Numbered from the stretch's first letter, positions 1 through 8,568 are shown. The stretch: DNA of 64,000 nt from Acidobacterium sp049965615 (GCA_049965615.1 JBMFWD010000006.1:1-64000); one strand, 5' to 3'. Notes: generated by a model from the letters alone, not told the origin. Translations and numbers: made by a program.

Positions 1-358
1 CCACAAACACCGAGTCCGTCAGCGGCTCCTTCAGCACAAACATCCCGTGCGGCCCGTGGAACTCCACTTCCTCGCCCACCTCCATGTCGCACAGCAGGTT
101 CGAGAAAAATCCACCCTCCACCCGGTTCACGCACAGGTCAAATCCGCCCGCCCGCGGCGCAGAAGCAATCGAGTAAGCACGCGTCTGCTGCTTGCCGCGC
201 TCATCCTCCGCCACCAGCGAAATAAACTGCCCCGGCGCAAATCCAAACTCCTCCTCAACCCGAAACTCCAGATGAAAGCACTGCTCCGCCTCCGATAACA
301 GAACCTTCTTCGCAAGCCGCCCGCGATAATGCCGTCGCTCCAATTTCTTCCCTCCCAT
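1..358 (-). CDS. FAD-binding ferredoxin-NADP reductase-like oxidoreductase, 5' part only
   Basis: N-terminal 119 residues of a flavoprotein of the ferredoxin-NADP+ reductase superfamily; the rest lies beyond the left edge. Reading inward from ATG 358, the fragment has a beta-barrel FAD domain. The flavin-binding RAYS motif is at residues 60-63, followed by IASAP, and a GGFFS segment at 82-86 matches the second conserved stretch (G..S) of the barrel. The NAD(P)-binding half is not visible, so cofactor preference and electron partner cannot be told. It is transcribed divergently from the STAS gene. The family call is firm; any exact name (ferredoxin-NADP reductase, phenol hydroxylase reductase) would be a guess. 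Confidence 0.8.
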   Translation of the reverse strand, partial: MGGKKLERRHYRGRLAKKVLLSEAEQCFHLEFRVEEEFGFAPGQFISLVAEDERGKQQTRAYSIASAPRAGGFDLCVNRVEGGFFSNLLCDMEVGEEVEFHGPHGMFVLKEPLTDSVFV

Positions 359-441
359 TGCCGGGACCGCTACTCCACCCGGGCCCTCTTACACAACTTT
401 AATCACTCAAATCTAACTCGTGCTCGACATCTAACCCTACT

Positions 442-471
442 TTGCCTATGCTGGTGGCACTGCTTGCATAC
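442..471 (+). promoter_or_regulatory. Possible sigma-70 promoter of the STAS gene
   Basis: TTGCCT at 442-447 and GCATAC at 466-471 are separated by 18 bp, 21 bp before the ATG at 493. The -10 match is weak, and no Shine-Dalgarno sequence precedes the start. A promoter here would leave a very short leader. This is inference from spacing only. Confidence 0.25.
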
Positions 472-492
472 AGTTAGCCTCGAAGCGTCATC

Positions 493-831
493 ATGCTGAT
501 ACAAAATCTTCAGGTCGAAGTAACCCCCATCGCCGAACCCCGCGGGCGCATCCTGCACTTCCACGGACCCCTCGTCATCAGCAATCTCCAGGCCTTCCGC
601 ACCGCCCTCCGCCGGGACTACACCCTCTTCACCATCCTCGACCTCACCGACGTCCCCTTCATGGACTCCACCGGCCTCGGCGAAATCATCAACTTCTACA
701 CCGTCTGCCAGCGCAGTAACGGCCGCCTCGCGCTCGCCGCGCCATCACCCCGGGTCGCAGACCTGCTCCACATGACCCGCGTCGACACCCTCCTCACCGT
801 CGCCCCCACCGTCAACGCCGCCAAAGCCTGA
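493..831 (+). CDS. STAS-domain protein (anti-sigma factor antagonist-like)
   Basis: A 112-residue stand-alone STAS domain, the size of SpoIIAA/RsbV-type anti-anti-sigma factors, which bind a serine kinase/anti-sigma factor and are switched by phosphorylation. The conserved loop D58-S59-T60-G61-L62-G63 (DSTGLG) corresponds to the DSSGLG phosphorylation loop of SpoIIAA, so the switch residue would be Ser59 or Thr60. No partner kinase or sigma factor is adjacent. A SpoIIE-type phosphatase lies far away at 52.3 kb; a link between them is only a possibility. A bacteriophytochrome- or transporter-type STAS role is unlikely because no other domain is attached. Confidence 0.8.
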   Translation: MLIQNLQVEVTPIAEPRGRILHFHGPLVISNLQAFRTALRRDYTLFTILDLTDVPFMDSTGLGEIINFYTVCQRSNGRLALAAPSPRVADLLHMTRVDTLLTVAPTVNAAKA

Positions 832-914
832 ACGCCCCCGCTGCGGCCACAATCCACCCCGCCAAAATAATCCCGCCCTCGCACTCTGCGCTCCGCGCAT
901 CCAAGCCTGCAAGC

Positions 915-942
915 TTGCATCAGCTCACTCAGGCCGTATTAT
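915..942 (+). promoter_or_regulatory. Probable promoter of the ergothioneine operon
   Basis: TTGCAT at 915-920 and TATTAT at 937-942 are spaced by 16 bp, about 65 bp before the egtB start. Both hexamers match the sigma-70 consensus well. Confidence 0.4.
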
Positions 943-990
943 GGTACGTCTTGCGTAACCTTGCGCCGACCGAAACACTCTAACCTGACA

Positions 991-997
991 GGAGGAG
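991..997 (+). promoter_or_regulatory. Ribosome binding site that fixes the egtB TTG start
   Basis: GGAGGAG at 991-997 lies 9 bp before TTG 1007. No in-frame ATG exists until about residue 45, inside the DinB-like domain, so the TTG is the credible start. Confidence 0.75.
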
Positions 998-1006
998 CAG
1001 CCAGCC

Positions 1007-2305
1007 TTGTCCACCCTGACCACTCCCGGCCCAGCACCCTCGAACTCCGAGCCCTCGCACTCCGCCGATCTCGCCGCTCGCTTCGCCTCCGTCCGCAACC
1101 ACTCCCTCGCCCTCTGCGAACCCCTCACCCCAGAGGACATGATGGTCCAGTCCACCCCCGAGGCCAGCCCCGCAAAATGGCACCTCGCACACACCACATG
1201 GTTCTTTGAGACCTTCATCCTCCGCGAATTCCAACCCCAATACACCCCTTTCCATCCCGACTTCCTCTGGCTCTTCAACAGCTACTACAACGGCATCTCC
1301 GCCCAGCCGGAAAAACAGCTCCGCGCCACCTTCTCGCGGCCCTCCCTCACCCAGATCCTCGACTACCGCCACCACGTTGACGCCGCCATCCAATCCCTCA
1401 TCGCGCAAACCCTCCCGCAGGAAGCCGGAACCCGCCTCATCCTCGGCCTCCACCACGAGCAGCAGCATCAGGAACTCCTCCTCACCGACGCCAAGCACGC
1501 CTTCTTCACCAATCCCCTTCAGCCCGTCTACCGCCCAGGCTCCATCGCCTCACAGGCTCCGGCCGCACCACTCACCTGGCACGACTTTCCCGGCGGCATC
1601 CACGAAATCGGTCACTCCGGCAGCGGCTTCTCCTTTGACAACGAACTCCCTCGCCACAAGGTCTACCTCCAGCCCTTCCGCCTTGCATCCCGCCTCGTCA
1701 CCTGCGCCGAATACTTCGAGTTCATCCAGGACGGCGGATACCAGGAAAGCCGGCTGTGGCTCTCCGACGGTTGGACCACCATCCACTCCCAGCGATGGCG
1801 CGCCCCGCTCTACTGGTCGCAAACTTCCTCCGGTGAGTGGACCGTCTTCACCCTCCGCGGACCCGTCCCGCTCAACGATCTCCTCTCCACGCCCGTCTGC
1901 CACATCAGCCTCTACGAGGCCGACGCCTACGCCCGCTGGCGCGGCATGCGTCTACCCACTGAATTTGAGTGGGAAGCTGCCGCATCGTCAGCCCCCATCT
2001 CCGGCAACCTCGTCGAATCCAACTGCCTCCATCCAGCCCCCGCCGAACCATCCACCCATCCCACCCAACTCTACGGCGACGTCTGGGAGTGGACCGCCTC
2101 GGCCTACCTCGGCTATCCCGGCTTCCAGCCCGCACCCGGCGCCATCGGCGAATACAATGGCAAGTTCATGTCCGGCCAGATGGTCCTCCGCGGAGGCTCC
2201 TGTGTCACCTCCGCCTCCCACATCCGCGCCACCTATCGCAACTTCTTCCAACCCGCCACCCGCTGGCAGTTTTCCGGCCTGCGCCTGGCGCAAAACCTGT
2301 CCTGA
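1007..2305 (+). CDS. egtB: Ergothioneine biosynthesis protein EgtB (iron-dependent sulfoxide synthase)
   Basis: 432 residues from a TTG start, the usual EgtB length. EgtB joins trimethylhistidine (hercynine) to cysteine or gamma-glutamylcysteine with O2, forming the C-S bond of ergothioneine. Residues ~20-165 form the DinB-like domain with the iron triad His62 (in LAHTTW) and His150/His154 (HHEQQH). From ~190 to the end is an FGE-sulfatase fold with the family hallmarks LYGDVWEWT and VLRGGSC, and a typical ending (FSGLRLA). It is followed after 35 bp by egtD, the preceding step of the pathway. No egtA, egtC or egtE is nearby, which leaves the sulphur donor and the C-S lyase undetermined. Confidence 0.93.
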   Translation: MSTLTTPGPAPSNSEPSHSADLAARFASVRNHSLALCEPLTPEDMMVQSTPEASPAKWHLAHTTWFFETFILREFQPQYTPFHPDFLWLFNSYYNGISAQPEKQLRATFSRPSLTQILDYRHHVDAAIQSLIAQTLPQEAGTRLILGLHHEQQHQELLLTDAKHAFFTNPLQPVYRPGSIASQAPAAPLTWHDFPGGIHEIGHSGSGFSFDNELPRHKVYLQPFRLASRLVTCAEYFEFIQDGGYQESRLWLSDGWTTIHSQRWRAPLYWSQTSSGEWTVFTLRGPVPLNDLLSTPVCHISLYEADAYARWRGMRLPTEFEWEAAASSAPISGNLVESNCLHPAPAEPSTHPTQLYGDVWEWTASAYLGYPGFQPAPGAIGEYNGKFMSGQMVLRGGSCVTSASHIRATYRNFFQPATRWQFSGLRLAQNLS

Positions 2306-2340
2306 GGAACCACGCACCCTCACGACCTGTAAGGCCGTTT

Positions 2341-3330
2341 ATGTCCCTGGGAAACTCCTCTGCCGTCCTGCCTGCCGCGCAACAATCTGCCCTTGGCGCC
2401 GAAGTGCTCCGCGGCCTCACCGCCCAGCCCAAATCTCTCTCGCCCTGGCTCTTTTACGACCAGCGCGGCTCCCAGATCTTTGACCAGATCACCCAGCTAC
2501 CCGAGTACTACCTCACCCGCACCGAGCGCGAACTCTTCGCCGCCCACGCGCCCGCCATCCTCGCCGCCGCCGGCAAAGACGCAACCCTCACACTCATCGA
2601 ATTAGGCGCTGGCTCCGCCTCCAAAACCGGCATCCTGCTCCGCGCCGCGCTCGCACAGCAGCCCCAGCTCACCTATCGAGCCCTCGATGTCTCTGCCTCC
2701 GCCCTCCAATCCGCACGCAAAAGCCTCTCCCGCGAATTCCCCACCCTCACCATCGAAACCCGCGTCCGCGACTACACCCACGGCATCGGCCATCTCCCCT
2801 CGCTCCAGCAGCCAAACTCACGCCGCCTCGTCCTCTACATCGGCTCCAGCATCGGCAACTTCGATCCCAGCGACGCACGCGAGCTCCTCCGCGACATTCG
2901 CCGCCAGCTCGCCCCCGGCGACTGCATCCTCCTCGGCGTCGACCACGTCAAGCCGCTCGCCCCGCTGCTCGCCGCCTACAATGACGCAGCCGGAGTCACC
3001 GCCGCCTTCAACCGCAACGTCCTCACCCGCATCAACCGCGAGCTCGGCGCAAACTTCCAACTCGACCAATTCCAGCATCGCGCCATCTTCAACCCCGCCG
3101 AGTCCCGCATCGAAATGCACCTCGTCAGCACCTGCGCCCAGCGCGTCGCCATCCCCGCCCTCGATCTCGAAGTCGCCTTCGATCAGCACGAAACCATTCA
3201 CACCGAAAACAGTTACAAATTCACGCCCGAATCCGCCACCGCCCTGCTCGCCTCCGGCAGCTTCCACGTCACCCACTCCTGGACCGACCAGCAAAAATGG
3301 TTCGGCGTCTATGTAGCTGCAGCCGTATAA
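2341..3330 (+). CDS. egtD: L-histidine N-alpha-methyltransferase EgtD
   Basis: 329 residues; SAM-dependent methyltransferase that trimethylates the alpha-amino group of histidine to give hercynine, the EgtB substrate. Family features: the N-terminal YDQRGSQIFDQI segment (39-50), the substrate-binding stretch EYYLTRTE (55-62), the SAM-binding glycine motif ELGAGSASKT (87-96), and YIGSSIGNF further on. ATG 2341 is chosen because AAGG lies 6 bp upstream and the protein then begins like other EgtDs; the frame is open further upstream only as a shadow of egtB. It forms a two-gene operon with egtB. Confidence 0.93.
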   Translation: MSLGNSSAVLPAAQQSALGAEVLRGLTAQPKSLSPWLFYDQRGSQIFDQITQLPEYYLTRTERELFAAHAPAILAAAGKDATLTLIELGAGSASKTGILLRAALAQQPQLTYRALDVSASALQSARKSLSREFPTLTIETRVRDYTHGIGHLPSLQQPNSRRLVLYIGSSIGNFDPSDARELLRDIRRQLAPGDCILLGVDHVKPLAPLLAAYNDAAGVTAAFNRNVLTRINRELGANFQLDQFQHRAIFNPAESRIEMHLVSTCAQRVAIPALDLEVAFDQHETIHTENSYKFTPESATALLASGSFHVTHSWTDQQKWFGVYVAAAV

Positions 3331-3472
3331 ACCCTCAACCAACAGGCTGCCCCATTCATGCGCTGCTTGGTTGGGAGCAGAAATCGTTCGCGCCGCACGA
3401 GTCCTTCTGAGGCTGAGCCGAAGCGCCGGCACAGGCAACAATGAAACCAAACACAGAAAAAGCAGGCAGAGG

Positions 3473-3523
3473 GTCATTCAGAGCGAAGCGAAAGCCTGCC
3501 CTGAGCGCAGCCGAAGGGAATCC
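3473..3523 (+). repeat. Dispersed intergenic repeat unit
   Basis: A roughly 50-bp element containing CCTGAGCGCAGCCGAAGGG, able to fold through CCCT/AGGG ends. I recognise this as a highly dispersed intergenic unit; its translated forms (CPERSRRES, ALSAAEGNP) contaminate many predicted proteins from Acidobacteria and other soil bacteria. Here it abuts the broken end of an acyltransferase remnant. Copy number cannot be judged from one window. Confidence 0.65.
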
Positions 3524-3746
3524 CGACAATCTTCCTCAACCCGATGCCCTCAAAAGTTCCTCCCGAAATCCCCGATTGGATCCACCCAATTCCGAGAGCC
3601 GCGAAGTAAAGTGGCCAGATTCGAAGAACTCGACGAATATAAAAGCTGCCAACATGAACTCGACCGGTGTTTTCTTTTTCTCGAAACAAAAGCTCCGTGA
3701 GGAGAAATGCGCTCAGCAAAAAGAAGACCGGCACACGAAAAGTACC
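3522..3746 (-). pseudogene. Remnant of an acyltransferase-3 (OafA/YrhL) family gene
   Basis: About 75 codons on the minus strand read VPVFFLLSAFLLTELL, then REKENTGRV, then FYIRRVLRIWPLYFAALG. This is the recognisable early part of membrane acyltransferase-3 proteins: the second membrane segment, then the R-RRxLRIWPLY motif. The upstream N-terminal part with the catalytic LDGLRG/H region and all ~250 downstream residues are absent. The homology stops exactly at the dispersed repeat at 3523. The frame is open through the fragment but has no plausible start. I read it as the debris of a deleted gene. A different, complete acyltransferase-3 gene is present at 38.1 kb. Confidence 0.7.
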
Positions 3747-3749
3747 CCA

Positions 3750-3938
3750 ATGCGACCTCCCAATAAAACCACCCCCGAAGAGATCCAGAACTGGATCAAA
3801 ACCGGCTGGAAAGCCGCCCAGGCCGGAGCCCAGGCCATCGAACAGGCAAGAAAAAACATCCCTGAACCCCAACCCGCTCCCATCCCACCCAAAGCCGTCT
3901 TCACCGTCAACTCCGCCAACCAACAGCAAACCGCATAA
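3750..3938 (+). CDS. Small hypothetical protein (doubtful)
   Basis: A 62-residue reading frame starting MRPPNKTTPEEIQNW. It has an alanine/glutamine-rich helix-like centre (residues 10-36) and a Pro/Ala-rich tail. I recognise no family. It starts just where the acyltransferase remnant on the other strand ends, so it is not a shadow of it, and its composition looks protein-like. No Shine-Dalgarno sequence is visible, and the frame is open upstream through non-coding-looking sequence. It may be a small orphan gene or chance. Confidence 0.3.
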   Translation: MRPPNKTTPEEIQNWIKTGWKAAQAGAQAIEQARKNIPEPQPAPIPPKAVFTVNSANQQQTA

Positions 3939-4115
3939 CCCCACTGTTAGACCATTAGTCCACCCAGCAAAATCAATCACTTCCCCGCGAAAACAAGGGA
4001 GGACTGAAACAAAAAAACGCCAGAACCAACAACAAAGAGGCAGATCCCGTCCAAACATCAACAGAAATGGCGCGCAAAGCGCGCGACCGCCTGTGCGGCC
4101 AGCACCCGCCAGCAG
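3939..4115. other. Non-coding stretch with a GC hairpin downstream of tdh
   Basis: No gene seen. GCGCGC-AAA-GCGCGC at 4070-4084 could form a six-pair hairpin beyond the tdh stop on the minus strand, followed there by a weak T-rich run. It may help end tdh transcription. Confidence 0.3.
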
Positions 4116-5141
4116 TTAGTCCCAGCTTAGAACCACCTTGCCTGTCTCGCCGCTCATCATCGCCTCAAAGCCCGTCTCAAACTCTGTGTAAGGGTAGCGA
4201 TGCGTAATCACCGGCGAAATGTCCACCCCTGACTCGACCAGCACCGACATCTTGTACCAGGTCTCGTACATCTCTCGCCCGTAAATGCCCTTGATCGTGA
4301 TCATGTTGAAGATCACGTTCTTCCAGTCAATCTCCATCGGCTTTGCAGGAATCCCCAGCATCGCCACCTTGCCACCGTGGCACATGTTGTCCAGCATCTC
4401 CACAAACGCAGCCTGGTTGCCAGACATCTCCAGCCCCACGTCAAAGCCCTCCAGCATGCCCAACTGCCTCTGCGCCTCGGCAATCGGCATCTCCCGAGGA
4501 TCAATCGCCAGCGTCGCGCCCATCTTCCGCGCCAGGTCCAGCCGGAAAGGATTCAAATCCGTAATCACCACATGCCGCGCTCCGGCCTTCTTCACAATCG
4601 GAATCGACATCAGCCCGATCGGACCCGCTCCCGTTATCAGCACGTCTTCGCCCAGCACAGGAAACGTCAGCGACGTATGCACCGCGTTGCCAAAGGGATC
4701 GAAGATCGCAGCCACATCCTCCGGCACGCCCTCATGATGACGCCAGATGTTCGTCATCGGCAGCGAGATGTATTCGGCAAACGCACCCGGCCGGTTCACG
4801 CCCACACCCTTCGTCCGCGCGCAAAGATGGCGTCGCCCCGCAAGGCAATTTCGGCAACGGCCACACACCACGTGCCCCTCGCCGCTCACCAGGTCGCCCA
4901 CCTTGAAGTCGCTCACATTCGACCCCACGGCGGCAATCTCGCCCACAAACTCATGCCCAATCGCCATCGGCACCGGGATCGTCTGCTGCGCCCACTCGTC
5001 CCACTGGTAAATGTGTACGTCGGTGCCGCAAATCCCGGTCTTCTTCACCCGGATCAGCACATCGTTGATCCCGTACTCCGGCACTGGAATGTCTTCCAGC
5101 CACAGGCCGCGCTCCGCACGGCTCTTCACAAGCGCTCGCAT
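4116..5141 (-). CDS. tdh: L-threonine 3-dehydrogenase
   Basis: 341 residues, identical in length to E. coli Tdh. It is a zinc medium-chain dehydrogenase that oxidises L-threonine to 2-amino-3-ketobutyrate with NAD+. Catalytic zinc ligands Cys38, His63 and Glu64 and structural zinc cysteines 93, 96, 99 and 107 fall at the same numbers as in E. coli. Asp148 and the GAGPIG Rossmann motif (171-176) are also in register. A strong GGGGGAG ribosome site precedes ATG 5141. The partner gene kbl (2-amino-3-ketobutyrate CoA ligase) is not adjacent. It lies 104 bp downstream of the LacI-type regulator on the same strand, so co-transcription is possible. Confidence 0.88.
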   Translation of the reverse strand: MRALVKSRAERGLWLEDIPVPEYGINDVLIRVKKTGICGTDVHIYQWDEWAQQTIPVPMAIGHEFVGEIAAVGSNVSDFKVGDLVSGEGHVVCGRCRNCLAGRRHLCARTKGVGVNRPGAFAEYISLPMTNIWRHHEGVPEDVAAIFDPFGNAVHTSLTFPVLGEDVLITGAGPIGLMSIPIVKKAGARHVVITDLNPFRLDLARKMGATLAIDPREMPIAEAQRQLGMLEGFDVGLEMSGNQAAFVEMLDNMCHGGKVAMLGIPAKPMEIDWKNVIFNMITIKGIYGREMYETWYKMSVLVESGVDISPVITHRYPYTEFETGFEAMMSGETGKVVLSWD

Positions 5142-5245
5142 AGGTTCTCCCCCTGGGCTGAAACTCCAGCCATAGAACCTAATAGCCTACGACACGCCCC
5201 GAACTGCGACAACAGCAGCCTACCCGCACTCCAAAAGGCCCATGC

Positions 5246-6331
5246 CTACTTGTCCTTGCGCAGATCCTTCATCGTCCCCCGAGGAAACCCGGTCGACTCC
5301 CGCACCACCAGTTCCGTCGAAATGTGGTACTCACGCGGCGCCGGCTGGTCTGAGGGTTCCACCGCCGCCCGCAGGGCAGCAACTGCGGCCTTCGCAAGGT
5401 CGTAGCGCGACATCCGAATCGTGGTCAGCGGCGGTATCGTCACCTCGGCAATATGGATATTGTCGAAACCAATCACCGAAAACTCGTCCGGGACCTTCAT
5501 CTTCGCCCGATACAACTGGTGCAGCACCCCAATCGCAGACATGTCGTTCGAGCACATCACCGCCGTCGGCAGATCCTTGCTCTCCAGCAACTGCTCCATC
5601 GCCCGCGTCCCCCCTTCCAGCGTATGGTCGCCCTCTTTAGTCCACTCCGCGCTCGGAGTAATCCCGCACTCCCTCAGAGACTTGTTAAACGCCGCCAGTC
5701 GAGACTTCGCCGAGTGCAGCCGCGCAGGACCCGAGATAAACGCAATCTTCCTGTGCCCCAGGGCCGCCAGGTGCTGCACGCCCTGCCGGATGCCATGGTG
5801 ATAATCCACCTTCAATACGCTCACGCCCGGCCGGTCAGGCCCCACGTCAACAAACACCAGCGGGATATTGCGCTGCGCCAGTTGCTCCAGCAGGGGCTCC
5901 TCAAGACCAAAGGTCATCACCGCCACGCCCTCGACCTTGCGCTCGATCATCCGTCGAATGCTGTGCGCCATGCGCTTCGGGTCGTAGTTCGTCGAGCTGA
6001 TCAGCACCTCATAACCATGCTCGATCGCCACATCCTCAAACCCCTGGATCAACTCAGGGAAAAATGGATTCGTGATCTCGGAAACAATCAACCCCAAAAT
6101 CCGGCTCCGCCCGGAAACCAGAGCCCGCGCCTGCGTGTTCGGGAAGTAATTCAGTTCCTCAATTACCTCCCAGACCTTCTTCGCCAGCTTCGGATTCACC
6201 GTTGGCACACGGTTCATCGTCCGCGATACCGTCGCAATGGATACGTTTGCCAGCCGCGCAATGGTCCGGATGTCCAGACGCTCAGGAGCCTCTTGCGCCT
6301 CTCTCTTCACTCCACTTGCTTTCTTTGGCAT
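5246..6331 (-). CDS. LacI/GalR-family transcriptional regulator
   Basis: 361 residues from ATG 6331; a GTG at 6355 would add eight residues. The helix-turn-helix DIRTIARLANVSIATVSRTMN, with the hinge that follows, is the textbook LacI headpiece. The rest is a periplasmic-binding-protein-like sensor domain (RSRILGLIVSEITNPFF, VIGFDNIHIAE, LTTIRM). The next locus is arabinose catabolism, so an arabinose- or oligosaccharide-responsive repressor is a reasonable guess. The AAACGTTT palindrome between the divergent GH51 and araD genes has the central CG typical of LacI-family operators. Regulation of tdh cannot be excluded. Confidence 0.88.
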   Translation of the reverse strand: MPKKASGVKREAQEAPERLDIRTIARLANVSIATVSRTMNRVPTVNPKLAKKVWEVIEELNYFPNTQARALVSGRSRILGLIVSEITNPFFPELIQGFEDVAIEHGYEVLISSTNYDPKRMAHSIRRMIERKVEGVAVMTFGLEEPLLEQLAQRNIPLVFVDVGPDRPGVSVLKVDYHHGIRQGVQHLAALGHRKIAFISGPARLHSAKSRLAAFNKSLRECGITPSAEWTKEGDHTLEGGTRAMEQLLESKDLPTAVMCSNDMSAIGVLHQLYRAKMKVPDEFSVIGFDNIHIAEVTIPPLTTIRMSRYDLAKAAVAALRAAVEPSDQPAPREYHISTELVVRESTGFPRGTMKDLRKDK

Positions 6332-6544
6332 ACTCGCCACAATCTCCCCATCCACAAATATCCACTACGGCCGCCGGAAACAAAAGCGCCCTGATTCAAT
6401 AACCCCATCTCAAACGATAAAGATCGGGAAAAAATCACCTTACGACGGCACAGCCAGAACTGTCACGAAAACAATTACGCAAGGGCCGGAAACGTCAGTT
6501 CAAAACTCCCTCAATCCGCCTCCCATCGATTGCCGAAGCTTCAA

Positions 6545-6579
6545 AAAATCCCTGCTTTCTGATCGAAAACAGGGATTTT
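6545..6579 (-). terminator. Rho-independent terminator of the GH51 gene
   Basis: Arms 6545-6554 and 6570-6579 (AAAATCCCTG/CAGGGATTTT), extended inward by TTTC/GAAA after one mismatch, with a 5-nt loop. On the minus strand the stem is followed by TTTTTT, 25 bp beyond the GH51 stop. Confidence 0.75.
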
Positions 6580-6603
6580 CCACAAACCTGGCTCAAGTGC
6601 GCG

Positions 6604-8568
6604 TCAGTCCACATGCACCTTCAAAACGTTGATCGAGTACGGCGCAAACGTATGCTGCACATTCGCCCCAAACCAGTTCACCGCTCGCGTCTCCGGCACA
6701 ACATTCCTCGGATCCGTAAGGGTGTTCGTGGCATGCGTGCTGTCCGCCTTGAGCGTCACCATCATGCCGCTGTGCGCAACCTCTCCGGCGCCCTCGATAT
6801 GCAGGGTCAACGGCTGAGCATGCGGCGCTGCATTCACAATCTTCACATAAAGCGTGTGCGTCGCCGCATCCCGCGTCACCGACTCAAAGCAAAGAGGCCC
6901 GGCGCCCGACAGATGCGACGCCACCACCTGGTTGCCCAGATAGCTGCCAAACATCACCTGCGCGTAGTAGCTCGGGGACCCATAGCTATGCAGAGAGTCA
7001 TATCCAATCAGATTGGTACCCCACTGCGCCGCCATCGGATTCACGTTCACAAACATCGGAGCATAGCTGGACATCACCACCAGGTCGCTGTTCCGCTCCA
7101 GCCCCGTCATCCAAGCCGCATCACTCAGCGCCGCTCCAAAGTCAGGCGTAGGAGAGCCCTCCATCGTCGCCCACTCGCCCACAAAAATCTTCGGCCCTTT
7201 GCGGCTCACCGTGTCGTAGTGATGCGTGTCATCAAAAAACTCCTGCGGAGTCCGATAAAAATGATCGTCCACCACATCCGGCTGCACATCCCCCTTCACC
7301 GGCATCGTCGCAATCAACTCGAGCTTCGGATATGCCTTCCGAATCGCCCGCGCGAACTGCGCAAAGCGCCCGTGAGACCCGCTATAGCTGTGCGACGGAT
7401 CAAAGAAGTCTTCGTTCCCGATCTCCACATACTTCAGCTGGAATGGTGCCGGATGACCATCCTTCGCACGCACCGCACCCCACCTGGTCGAGGTGCTGCC
7501 GGTCACATATTGAATCTCCTCCAGCGCATCCTTCACATAAGGCGCAAGCTCCGGACCCGGCGGAATGTGCTGGTGATCCAGCGCGTACCCTGCATAAACA
7601 GCCAGCACAGGTTGGATGTGCAGGTCCTCACACCACTCCAGATACTCCAGCAGTCCCATCCCGTCAGAGGACTGATACCCCCACGGACTCGGATGCGTGG
7701 GACGATCCACTATCGGACCAGTCGTGATCTTCCAGTCATACCAGTCCGCCAGCGTATTGCCCTCCAGGTAATTCCCACCCGGCAAACGCAAAAACTTCGG
7801 GTGCATCGCCGCCATCTTTTTCATCAGGTCAACGCGGTCCCCGTTCTTCTGGTTGTCATAAGTGGGCGGAAACAGCGACACCACATTCATAAGCACCGAA
7901 CCTGGATGACTCACAGTAATCCGAACAAAGTTGTCCTCGGATTCAGGAACATCGCCCGTCCGCATCGTCGCCGTGTACTGCCTCCACCCCGGCCCTGCCG
8001 CCGGAAATGTCGCGCTCGCCATCACCTTGCCCGTCGACTGGTTCACAATCGCCATCCTCACCGGACCCGGGTTTTCACCCCCGGCCGACTTCAAATAAGT
8101 CGAAGCCCGATACGTCGTATCCGGCCACACCGGCACACCCCAGTAGCCCGGATTGTCCAGCCCGCCCGGATCCGCCGGACTCGCCTTCGTTGCCGTCAAC
8201 TTCAGGCTGTAAGGCAAAGCCGCGCTCGGCCCCGTCTCGTCATCCACCGCAATGGAAATCCCATTCGCCGCGTTCTGATCCAGATTCCAAACCTTGTGAA
8301 AGCTATCATGCTCACGATGAAAAAATGTCCGGTCGCGAATCAACTCCGCATAGAGTCCGCCATCGTACGAGTGGTTGATCTCCTCCGTCATCAGTCCATA
8401 AAGCGTTGGACTCACTGCATGCAGCGGGTGGTTATACTGCACGGTCAGCTCAGCTGGCCCGTTTTTGGCGGCGGGGCCTTGCGCAACGGCCCCCGCGGCT
8501 GTCATGGCAACGACCGCTGTCAGTGCGGTCGCCGTCAGTGCGGCTTGGAATGGCAGACGAAATTTCAT
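6604..8568 (-). CDS. Secreted alpha-L-arabinofuranosidase, glycoside hydrolase family 51
   Basis: 654 residues with an N-terminal signal peptide (hydrophobic 10-29, Ala-rich cleavage region near AQG). It releases terminal L-arabinofuranose from arabinan, arabinoxylan or their oligomers. GH51 features: GLMTEEINHSYDGGLYAELIRDR (58-80), a CBM-like insert at ~100-235, KFLRLPGGNYLEG (258-270), the acid/base Glu386 in EIGNE, and the nucleophile Glu465 in VGEW. The C-terminal beta domain runs from ~580. It is divergent from araD, and the two share an intergenic region with two operator-like motifs, so hydrolysis, uptake and catabolism are probably induced together. GH51 endoglucanase activity is the less likely alternative. 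Confidence 0.88.
   Translation of the reverse strand: MKFRLPFQAALTATALTAVVAMTAAGAVAQGPAAKNGPAELTVQYNHPLHAVSPTLYGLMTEEINHSYDGGLYAELIRDRTFFHREHDSFHKVWNLDQNAANGISIAVDDETGPSAALPYSLKLTATKASPADPGGLDNPGYWGVPVWPDTTYRASTYLKSAGGENPGPVRMAIVNQSTGKVMASATFPAAGPGWRQYTATMRTGDVPESEDNFVRITVSHPGSVLMNVVSLFPPTYDNQKNGDRVDLMKKMAAMHPKFLRLPGGNYLEGNTLADWYDWKITTGPIVDRPTHPSPWGYQSSDGMGLLEYLEWCEDLHIQPVLAVYAGYALDHQHIPPGPELAPYVKDALEEIQYVTGSTSTRWGAVRAKDGHPAPFQLKYVEIGNEDFFDPSHSYSGSHGRFAQFARAIRKAYPKLELIATMPVKGDVQPDVVDDHFYRTPQEFFDDTHHYDTVSRKGPKIFVGEWATMEGSPTPDFGAALSDAAWMTGLERNSDLVVMSSYAPMFVNVNPMAAQWGTNLIGYDSLHSYGSPSYYAQVMFGSYLGNQVVASHLSGAGPLCFESVTRDAATHTLYVKIVNAAPHAQPLTLHIEGAGEVAHSGMMVTLKADSTHATNTLTDPRNVVPETRAVNWFGANVQHTFAPYSINVLKVHVD

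Noticed and set aside
3371..3700. 109-codon plus-strand frame containing CPERSRRES
   Set aside because: It reads through the dispersed repeat and antisense of the acyltransferase remnant; such translations are known artefacts of the repeat.
3522..3746. Acyltransferase remnant as a functional gene
   Set aside because: No start codon context, missing catalytic N-terminus and most membrane helices.
8281..8310. CRP-like TGTGA-N6-TCATG within the GH51 gene
   Set aside because: Two mismatches in one half-site and inside coding sequence.
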